Source: Flavobacteriaceae bacterium UBA3478 (GTDB lineage: Bacteria > Bacteroidota > Bacteroidia > Flavobacteriales > Flavobacteriaceae). Taken from it: a DNA stretch of 6,464 bases. Location: NCBI GenBank assembly GCA_002381155.1, contig DFQX01000059.1, forward strand, positions 1-6,464, read 5' to 3'. A program made the translations under genes and the position numbers. This document shows positions 1 through 5,038 of this stretch, one piece after another. The notes beneath the pieces were generated by a model. That model was not told where the DNA came from and made no database searches. It was given only the letters and a program-made list of their open reading frames with translations. How positions within the stretch are numbered: the stretch's first letter is position 1; each line of letters begins with the position of its first letter.

Positions 1-68
1 GCTACATCAATCTACTTCAAGACGTTGATCTAGTTATGAAAAAAGGGAAAGTATATGTTCAAAAATAA
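1..68 (+). CDS. C-terminal end of an upstream gene, possibly an amidohydrolase (5' part outside window)
   Basis: Reading from base 3, an open frame runs to a TAA at 66-68 and encodes 21 residues, including DVDLVMKKGKVY near the end. A short beta-strand pair of the form 'V-x-x-V-M-K-x-G-K-x-Y' is the usual C-terminal end of exported amidohydrolases of the imidazolonepropionase-like group, where it closes the small beta-sandwich domain. That is known of the family; the assignment here is inference from 21 residues and no active-site residue is visible. The frame overlaps the start of the next gene by 14 bp, so the two are probably co-transcribed and translationally coupled. The overlap also explains why no promoter is visible before the next gene. 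Confidence 0.5.
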   Translation, partial: YINLLQDVDLVMKKGKVYVQK

Positions 69-933
69 ACTCTTACTTCTTATCATTACTGGCTGTCAAT
101 ACCTCAGTGCCCAACAAATCGTATTTCTCGGTAACCTTCAAGACGCGGGTGCTCCACAGTTCAACTGTGACAAGAGTTGTTGTATTGTTGAAAGACCTAA
201 TGAATTTGTAGCAAGCATTGGGGTCTATTCAGGAGAAGAAGCTTTTCTTTTTGACGCAACTCCAGACTTCACGCATCAAGCTAGTTTTCTGCAGAAACTT
301 TCTAAAACTAAGCTCTCAGGAATTTTTCTAACACATGCTCATATGGGGCACTATACCGGGCTAATACATATTGGCAGAGAGGCTTCTAATGAAATTTCAC
401 TAGATGTTTATGCCATGCCTCGAATGGCTGATTTTCTTGAAATGAATGGTCCTTGGGATCAACTCGTTGAGCTTGATAATATTAAAGTAAAGAGGCTAAG
501 AGGGCCTGAGAATCTAAAAACGATTTCAGTGACTCCAATACAGGTTCCTCATCGCGATGAATATTCTGAAACGGTCGGATACCTTATCAAAGGCACGAAC
601 AAAACCGCCTTTTACTTGCCAGATATCGACAAATGGAACGTGTGGAACCAATCAATAATCGATCTCATACAATCCATTGATTATGCGATCATAGATGGCA
701 CCTTCTTTGCTGAAGGAGAGTTAGAACGACCCATGTCTGAAATCCCACATCCGTTTATCAGTGAAACGATCGCCCTCCTAGATTCATTACCAAAAGCTGA
801 AAAAAACAAAGTCTGGTTCACCCATTTCAATCATACCAATCCTGTGCGTGATAAGAATCACCCCACCAGGCTAAAACTCGAAAAAAAAGGATACCACTTC
901 GCTGAATTTGCTCAAGAAATAAGCCTAAATTAA
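55..933 (+). CDS. Secreted PqqB-like metallo-beta-lactamase-fold protein
   Basis: This 292-residue protein has the MBL fold and resembles PqqB, the MBL-fold protein of pyrroloquinoline quinone synthesis. Shared traits are an N-terminal segment DAGAPQFNCDKSCC (residues 30-43) that parallels the Cys-rich zinc site of PqqB (GGGFPQWNC...C), and a 'FLFDATPD' strand (64-71) that parallels 'xLNASPD'. The metal motif is HAHMGH (94-99), followed by candidate ligands H166, D190 and H257 or H260. The usual Asp of HxHxDH is Gly98. Unlike PqqB, it has an N-terminal signal: basic FKNK, then LLLLII. The signal either ends in a lipobox-like ITGC (Cys14) or is cut after LSA (residue 19); I cannot decide between lipoprotein and soluble export. 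No other pqq gene is present, so a role in PQQ synthesis is doubtful and the substrate is unknown. The start is the ATG that overlaps the preceding gene; 23 bp separate it from the amylase. Confidence 0.8.
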   Translation: MFKNKLLLLIITGCQYLSAQQIVFLGNLQDAGAPQFNCDKSCCIVERPNEFVASIGVYSGEEAFLFDATPDFTHQASFLQKLSKTKLSGIFLTHAHMGHYTGLIHIGREASNEISLDVYAMPRMADFLEMNGPWDQLVELDNIKVKRLRGPENLKTISVTPIQVPHRDEYSETVGYLIKGTNKTAFYLPDIDKWNVWNQSIIDLIQSIDYAIIDGTFFAEGELERPMSEIPHPFISETIALLDSLPKAEKNKVWFTHFNHTNPVRDKNHPTRLKLEKKGYHFAEFAQEISLN

Positions 934-956
934 AAGCTTATTACAACCAACAATAC

Positions 957-2303
957 ATGAAACGATTAAGTACTATTCTCCTAGCTAGTCTATTTCTAAC
1001 GGCCTGTAGCAGCGATTCTACCGAAACTCCAGACACGAATAATAAAGGAGGCAATGAGCCTCCGATTGATCAGGGAACTAGTTCTTACGCAGACAACAAT
1101 CCGCTCAATGATGTGCTCTTACAAGGATTTTGGTGGGATAGTTTTAACGACTCAAAGATTGGATCACAATCGTTCTATCAATTTCTAGAAAGCAAAGTAG
1201 TTGCACTTTCAAATGCCCATATTGATGGCATTTGGTTGCCACCCGTGAGCGAAGGTGAGGGTATGGGCTATCACCCCCGAAGGCTATTTGATTTTAATTC
1301 GCTTCATGGGAGTAGAACTCAATTAGAATCACTTTTAAGCACCATGAAATCAAGAGAAATGCATGGAATTGCTGATCTCGTTTTTAATCATAGAGTAGGA
1401 ACCTCGACTTGGACAGACTTCACTGAGCCCGCTTGGTCTTGTGAATCGATTTGCGTCGATGATGAAGGATTTACTAACCCCGATGCTTTTGGAACAAAGC
1501 CTTGCGGCCCTGAAGATGAGGGTCTTGGATGGGGAGGAGCTAGAGACCTCAACCATCAAAGTGAAGAAGTTCAAAACGGACTTAAAGACTATTTGCAGCG
1601 CCTTAAAGGTCTTGGGTTCGACTCATGGCGCTATGACTTTGTCAAAGGCTTCCCAGCGAAGTATGTAGGGGAATACAACGCCTCTACCTCTTACTACATT
1701 ACTATTGGAGAGTTTTGGGATGGTAATCTTCAAGAAGTAAAAAAATGGATTGATGCAACCTCAGCTACAGCAACCTCAGCAACAACAAGTGCTTCAAAAG
1801 CCTTCGATTTCGCCCTCAAATACAAACTGAAAGAAGCGCTCATCGATCAAAATTTCGATCGTCTAAAAGAGGGTCATTCCTTAGCTTCAATCGGATACGG
1901 ATCTAAATCAATCACCTTTCTCGACAATCACGATACTGGGTGTATCAACAGAGGAGATTGTGACAACCTATACAGCAGCTCTTTGAATCATATCAAAAAT
2001 GGATATGCTTACCTACTCACACACCCTGGAATCCCAATGGTTTGGGGGTATCATTATTTTTTTACCGACACTTCTGGCAATCTTCAATCAGAAATTAACG
2101 ACCTAATCGCTATTCGAAAAGCAGCAGGGATAACCGCTGAAAGCACCGTCGAAGTTATCACCACCGTTAATGGCTCTGGCGGCTATTATGTCGCCTCCAT
2201 AGACAATAAACTACTTGTTAAAATCGGCCCCGGAAGTTACTCAGCGCCAAGTGGATGGAATGCGATTAAATCACAACCAGGTTACACGATCTGGGAAAAA
2301 TAG
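957..2303 (+). CDS. Lipoprotein alpha-amylase, GH13 (plant-like, GH13_6 type)
   Basis: This enzyme is predicted to hydrolyse internal alpha-1,4 bonds of starch or glycogen-like glucans outside the cytoplasm. A lipoprotein signal ends in LTAC (Cys17), followed by a polar linker (18-50) and the catalytic barrel from about 52. The GH13 signatures are complete: DLVFNH (140-145), GFDSWRYD (220-227) with nucleophile Asp227, GEFWD (251-255) with acid Glu252, and FLDNHD (321-326) with transition-state Asp326. The opening QGFWWDSF, the IWLPPxSEG segment, GYAYLLTHPGIP (349-360) and the small C-terminal sheet ending in YTIWEK all follow plant and barley alpha-amylases closely, so I place it in GH13_6. 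No carbohydrate-binding module follows. Cys162, 166, 183, 329 and 335 could form disulfides. An Ala/Thr/Ser-rich loop at 267-280 contains a duplicated pentapeptide. No SusC/SusD-type transporter is nearby, so uptake of the products must be encoded elsewhere. Confidence 0.93.
   Translation: MKRLSTILLASLFLTACSSDSTETPDTNNKGGNEPPIDQGTSSYADNNPLNDVLLQGFWWDSFNDSKIGSQSFYQFLESKVVALSNAHIDGIWLPPVSEGEGMGYHPRRLFDFNSLHGSRTQLESLLSTMKSREMHGIADLVFNHRVGTSTWTDFTEPAWSCESICVDDEGFTNPDAFGTKPCGPEDEGLGWGGARDLNHQSEEVQNGLKDYLQRLKGLGFDSWRYDFVKGFPAKYVGEYNASTSYYITIGEFWDGNLQEVKKWIDATSATATSATTSASKAFDFALKYKLKEALIDQNFDRLKEGHSLASIGYGSKSITFLDNHDTGCINRGDCDNLYSSSLNHIKNGYAYLLTHPGIPMVWGYHYFFTDTSGNLQSEINDLIAIRKAAGITAESTVEVITTVNGSGGYYVASIDNKLLVKIGPGSYSAPSGWNAIKSQPGYTIWEK
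1755..1784 (+). repeat. In-frame 15-bp tandem duplication inside the amylase gene
   Basis: Two adjacent 15-bp units (1755-1769 and 1770-1784) differ at one base and encode ATSAT twice (residues 267-276), followed by TSAS. They lie between the catalytic Glu252 strand and the FDFALKYK segment, where plant alpha-amylases have a shorter Gly/Ala-rich loop. The repeat length is a multiple of three, so changes in copy number would keep the frame. Confidence 0.75.
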
Positions 2304-2340
2304 AAAGATCAAAGTAATGAATGGGGATTCTATTCTTTTG

Positions 2341-2415
2341 TGGGTGTTACAGGATTCGAACCTGTGACCTCTACCCTGTCAAGGTAGCGCTCTAAACCAA
2401 CTGAGCTAAACACCC
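2341..2415 (-). tRNA. tRNA-Val (anticodon GAC)
   Basis: The minus strand folds as a full cloverleaf of 75 nt. The acceptor stem GGGTGTT pairs perfectly with AACACCC, the D arm is GCTC/GAGC, and the anticodon stem CTACC/GGTAG encloses the loop TTGACAG. The T arm is ACAGG-TTCGAAT-CCTGT and the discriminator base is A. The loop places GAC at positions 34-36, which reads the valine codons GUC and GUU. The CCA tail is not encoded (the next bases are CAA), so it must be added after transcription. The gene runs toward the 3' end of the amylase gene. Ten bases upstream, TAAATTCG (2426-2433, minus strand) weakly resembles a Bacteroidota -7 element, but I see no good -33 partner. Confidence 0.96.
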
Positions 2416-2488
2416 TATAGAAGCGCGAATTTACAATGAAAGAACTTGAATTCACCGAATAGCATCAAAAATAAAATGTAAATAAAAC

Positions 2489-2519
2489 TTGACATTATCC
2501 AAAAAAATAATTACTTTTG
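2489..2519 (+). promoter_or_regulatory. Bacteroidota-type promoter of the membrane-protein/regulator operon
   Basis: TTGACA at 2489-2494 supplies the -33 TTG. After 20 nt comes TACTTTTG (2512-2519), a perfect match to the Bacteroidota -7 consensus TAnnTTTG. Transcription would start near 2526, leaving a leader of only about 10-12 nt before the ATG at 2538 and no room for a Shine-Dalgarno sequence. The start point is inferred from consensus spacing. Confidence 0.8.
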
Positions 2520-2538
2520 TAAAACAAACTTTACAAAA
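2515..2538. promoter_or_regulatory. Candidate operator: perfect 9-bp inverted repeat over the -7 element and start codon
   Basis: TTTTGTAAA (2515-2523) and TTTACAAAA (2530-2538) are exact reverse complements separated by 6 bp (ACAAAC). The left arm overlaps the TTTG of the -7 element and the right arm ends on the A of the ATG. A dimeric regulator bound here would block RNA polymerase. The obvious candidate is the HTH protein encoded at 2927-3121 in the same operon. The same TGTAAA half-site also occurs alone at 2477-2482, and as TTTACA at 2430-2435. The symmetry is seen directly; the role as operator is inferred. Confidence 0.6.
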
Positions 2539-2930
2539 TGAAAGAAGAACGTAAGAAAAGAATTACCCAATTAGCGATATGGACTTGGACCTGGGTTGCA
2601 ACTTTAGCCTTAGCCACTTTCGGTCCTGAATTTATTTGGTCAGAAGATAGTCCTTTAACTATTATTTCGATAGTGCTGAACTTTCTAAATGGGGCCTTAA
2701 TGATATGGGCGAACCGAAATCTGTACAATCACTACGATGAACTAGAGCGAAAAATTCACCTCGAAGCAATGGCACTCACCCTAGGAGTTGCAGTTATCGT
2801 TGGCTTAACTTATTCCCTTTTAGATCAGAAAAACATCATTGAGACTGATGCGGAGATTGGTATTTTGGTTGGTATTATCGGTATTACCTACGGGGTTGCC
2901 ATGGGTATTAATACAAAGCGTTACTCATGA
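2538..2930 (+). CDS. Four-helix inner-membrane protein paired with an HTH regulator
   Basis: This 130-residue protein starts with a basic stretch (KEERKKR). It has four likely membrane helices at about 12-29, 39-58, 77-95 and 106-124. The cytoplasmic or membrane-edge segment between helices 2 and 3 carries a charged motif, DELERKIHLEAMAL (67-80), that recalls small uncharacterised membrane proteins (the DUF2178-like type) which in many bacteria sit next to a short Cro/CI-type regulator. I do not know its biochemical function. Its stop codon overlaps the regulator start (ATGA, 2927-2930), so the two are translated together. A plausible model is that the membrane protein senses something at the membrane or modulates the regulator, but the sequence does not show this. 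The start ATG overlaps the palindrome in the promoter. Confidence 0.85.
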   Translation: MKEERKKRITQLAIWTWTWVATLALATFGPEFIWSEDSPLTIISIVLNFLNGALMIWANRNLYNHYDELERKIHLEAMALTLGVAVIVGLTYSLLDQKNIIETDAEIGILVGIIGITYGVAMGINTKRYS

Positions 2931-3121
2931 ATAACCGAGTCAAAGAACTTAGAAAAGAAAAGGGTTTAACCCAAGAAGATCTAGCAGAGGTTATCGGTGT
3001 TTCAAGACAAACTGTGAATGCGATTGAAAAGCAAAAGTTCGATCCGAGTTTGAATACGGCATTTAAAATGGCAAAGCTATTTGAGCTTCCGATTGAATCA
3101 ATATTTCTTGGTGAAGATTAG
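2927..3121 (+). CDS. Small Cro/CI (Xre)-family transcriptional regulator
   Basis: This 64-residue protein consists almost entirely of one HTH_3 domain. It reads NNRVKELRKEKGLTQEDLA, then the turn EVIGVS, then the recognition helix SRQTVNAIEK (26-35), and ends with the typical 'P-S-L-x-x-A-F-x-M-A-K-L-F-x-x-x-I-E-x-I-F' tail (40-60). It has no sensor or oligomerisation domain, so it probably binds DNA as a dimer through its short C-terminal segment. It is closest to the small YozG-like regulators that are co-encoded with membrane proteins. The start overlaps the end of the membrane-protein gene by 4 bp. The inverted repeat in the operon promoter is its likely binding site, giving negative autoregulation (inference). 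Its 3' end overlaps the convergent sialidase gene by 4 bp. Confidence 0.92.
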   Translation: MNNRVKELRKEKGLTQEDLAEVIGVSRQTVNAIEKQKFDPSLNTAFKMAKLFELPIESIFLGED

Positions 3122-4230
3122 TCAGTAGGTTTAATTGCGATTTGTTTAAAGACAATTTTACCATAATCTTCAGACTCGAATACGACACCTAACTTGGTAC
3201 TGCTTAATTGAATGATATCGCTGTAGGCCGCAAAACCAGATTCGATAAGCTCTAAAGCATTCCAGTTTCTACCTCGGTCAGAAGACCTCCACAAGGTGAG
3301 TTGCTCCCTTTTTTCAGTTGAAGCTGGCCCTAGATGGTAAAGATGATCTGATTTGGGAATGTAGATGATCGATGATTGACAAACAGGGCTCGTTAACTCA
3401 GGAACTAATTCGTACTCCTTCCAACTCGTGCCATTATCTAAGCTTCGAGCAATCATCTTCGAATGATCTCTATTATTCTGCATACGAACGAGTAACAAAA
3501 GTTCATTCTCTGGTAACTCAACTGCCATAGCTTCGTTCGAAGAGGGTGCCGTCAAATCTTCCGTAACCTCCCAAGACTTACCAAAATCATCAGAGTAAAT
3601 ACCGTAAGACCGATAATCAGCAAAATTTTCTTGAGGATCACCCAAAGAATGATTCGCTGGCAGATAAATCCTACCCTTTTTAGATCCCCTAGCGAGCTGA
3701 ATCGCATGCCCAGGACCCAAGGCAAATGTGCGTGCATCTGCGAATTCAACACTACTGAATCGATCGAAATGTACTTCATTTGAGATGTCAATTGGTTCAG
3801 ACCAAGACAGGCCAAAGTCAGAAGAAAATTTATAAAACGCTTTGCGTCTTCCGTTTCCTGATCGAGTTTCCCACTCAGATTGAGTGCCTGTATTATAGAA
3901 AAGCATCAATCGTCCTTCTGAATACTCAGGATTTAACATATCGATCACCGGGGTAGGATTTCCTGCCTGAAGATTTCCGTTATCCACTACTACTTTTGGC
4001 TCAGTCCAGTTTTCTCCTCCATCGCTACTCGTTCGGAGTAAAATATCAACATCTCCAAAATCTCCACATCCTCCTTTTCTTCCTTCAGCAAATGCGTAAA
4101 GCTTAGAACCTGAACCAACAATTGCGGGAATCCGAAAGCATTTATATCCAAAGTCTCCAGACTGAAACAACGTCTGATATTGCGCACTTACAGAAGAACA
4201 AACAAGAAGTATGAGTAGACTGATTCGCAT
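3118..4230 (-). CDS. Secreted exo-alpha-sialidase (neuraminidase), GH33
   Basis: This 370-residue enzyme is predicted to release terminal sialic acids from glycoconjugates in the periplasm or outside the cell. A Sec signal (SLLILLV...SVSA) is probably cut after Ala16. The six-bladed propeller is marked by FRIP (32-35) and five Asp boxes (SxDxGxxW) at 68-75, 136-143, 213-220, 263-270 and 316-323. Candidate active-site residues by family pattern are the arginine triad Arg33, Arg249 (LLVRM) and Arg308, Arg51 with an acid/base Asp at 57 or 60, Glu233, the nucleophile Tyr336 (FAAYSD), and Glu352 (VFES). No lectin or CBM domain is attached, and its length fits a single catalytic domain. Its ATG follows the nitroreductase stop codon directly (TAAATG), so it is the second gene of that operon. 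No sialate transport or catabolism (nan) genes are present in the window. Confidence 0.92.
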   Translation of the reverse strand: MRISLLILLVCSSVSAQYQTLFQSGDFGYKCFRIPAIVGSGSKLYAFAEGRKGGCGDFGDVDILLRTSSDGGENWTEPKVVVDNGNLQAGNPTPVIDMLNPEYSEGRLMLFYNTGTQSEWETRSGNGRRKAFYKFSSDFGLSWSEPIDISNEVHFDRFSSVEFADARTFALGPGHAIQLARGSKKGRIYLPANHSLGDPQENFADYRSYGIYSDDFGKSWEVTEDLTAPSSNEAMAVELPENELLLLVRMQNNRDHSKMIARSLDNGTSWKEYELVPELTSPVCQSSIIYIPKSDHLYHLGPASTEKREQLTLWRSSDRGRNWNALELIESGFAAYSDIIQLSSTKLGVVFESEDYGKIVFKQIAIKPTD

Positions 4231-4959
4231 TTAAATTCGTTTATAAACCTCGGCAAAGGAAACACGACAGCGCTCGCCCCAAATACCGTCATTTCCTTTT
4301 CGTATTCCGCACGAAATAATCATATTGATATTTGCCGAACCAGGAAGATTCAGGAGTCGCTTTACTCTACGACTATCAAAGCCTTCCATGGGGCACGTAT
4401 CATATCCCTTTTCAGCCATTGCCAGCATAAATGTTTGAGCAGCGAGGGCACAAGATTTATGAGCAACCCCGCGCATGTGCGTTTCGGTTACCTCTCTAAC
4501 TACGGGTCTAAACCATCCCATGACAGTCACAAGCAACCATCTGAACGCACCCATTAGTCGAAAGCAACGACTATAAAGAAAAGGCATAAGCTTACCATAA
4601 TAGGTCTCTCGAACTGCAATTCGTTTCGCTTTTCGAGCAGCAGGGCTATTTCTATCAATATTACCCTTTTCAAAATTGAGAACGAATTTGGCGCGCTTGC
4701 GATGTAAATCTTGACGAGTGACAAACACCACCCACTGATCAGCAGTCGAAGCCGCTGTTTGCCCTAAGCAAGCTTCAGTAATTGCCCCTCGATAACTCTG
4801 GTCAGTGATATGAATAAACTCCCATAACTGTAGGTTTGAACTATTGGGTGCAAGGGTAGCCTGTTCCAAACAATCTTTTACCTTATCAGCATCAATGGGT
4901 TTTTCATTATCGTAAACTCTAACTGAACGGCGATATTCTAATAGATCTTTTAAACTCAT
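4231..4959 (-). CDS. Nitroreductase-family flavoprotein with an enlarged middle region
   Basis: This 242-residue protein should bind FMN and use NAD(P)H to reduce an unidentified substrate. The FMN-phosphate motif is RRSVR (10-14), and APNSSNLQLWEF (37-48) is the family's second signature. A C-terminal PMEGFD (190-195), then ISCGIRKG (215-222) and a basic R230/R232 pair complete the fold. Between about 95 and 165 the protein carries a long basic insertion with a hydrophobic stretch, FRLMGAFRWLLVTVMGWF (133-150). Compact nitroreductases lack this; it may be a dimer-cap helix pair or a membrane-associating segment. No signal peptide is visible, so the enzyme is probably cytoplasmic. It is the first gene of a two-gene operon with the sialidase and is transcribed divergently from the class-V PLP enzyme. 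Confidence 0.87.
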   Translation of the reverse strand: MSLKDLLEYRRSVRVYDNEKPIDADKVKDCLEQATLAPNSSNLQLWEFIHITDQSYRGAITEACLGQTAASTADQWVVFVTRQDLHRKRAKFVLNFEKGNIDRNSPAARKAKRIAVRETYYGKLMPFLYSRCFRLMGAFRWLLVTVMGWFRPVVREVTETHMRGVAHKSCALAAQTFMLAMAEKGYDTCPMEGFDSRRVKRLLNLPGSANINMIISCGIRKGNDGIWGERCRVSFAEVYKRI

Positions 4960-5038
4960 ATGAGGTCTTAAAATAAACCAGTAATTTATTCAATAAGAAT
5001 GAATTGTATCTTGTTATTCCCTAAAGTTGGTTCAGATT
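4960..5038. promoter_or_regulatory. Divergent intergenic region, presumably holding two promoters
   Basis: These 79 AT-rich bases separate the nitroreductase (minus) from the class-V PLP enzyme (plus), so both promoters should lie here. On the plus strand TAAAGTTG (5022-5029) matches TAnnTTTG with one mismatch, but the nearest upstream TTG (5004-5006) is only 15 bp away, shorter than usual. I see no convincing -7 element on the minus strand. The region is assigned by position rather than by clear motifs. Confidence 0.4.

Noticed and set aside
1350..1668. Open frames of about 75 codons on both strands inside the amylase gene.
   Set aside because: They lie wholly within a gene with complete GH13 motifs, show no recognisable domain and are expected by chance.
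2304..2430. Possible mobile-element attachment site at the tRNA-Val 3' end.
   Set aside because: No second copy of the tRNA 3' end, no integrase and no composition break are seen in the window.
2436..2462. Tiny open frame ATGAAAGAACTTGAATTC..., 8 codons, preceded by TTTACA and resembling the real start region 100 bp downstream.
   Set aside because: Too short to support as a gene, no promoter fits it, and the resemblance is limited to about 15 AT-rich bases.
2538..3121. Toxin-antitoxin pair formed by the small membrane protein and the HTH protein.
   Set aside because: The membrane protein has four helices and a conserved charged loop rather than the short single helix of type I toxins, and the regulator is a plain Cro/CI protein. 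No toxin motif is visible.
3552..4187. Additional minus-strand frames of 65-87 codons within the sialidase gene.
   Set aside because: They overlap the five Asp-box repeats of the sialidase in another frame and have no independent support.
5027..5038. TTG at 5027 as the start of the class-V PLP enzyme.
   Set aside because: The ATG at 5039 places the Tat-like KRNFLK motif directly at the N-terminus; the extra four residues add nothing and TTG is a rarer start.
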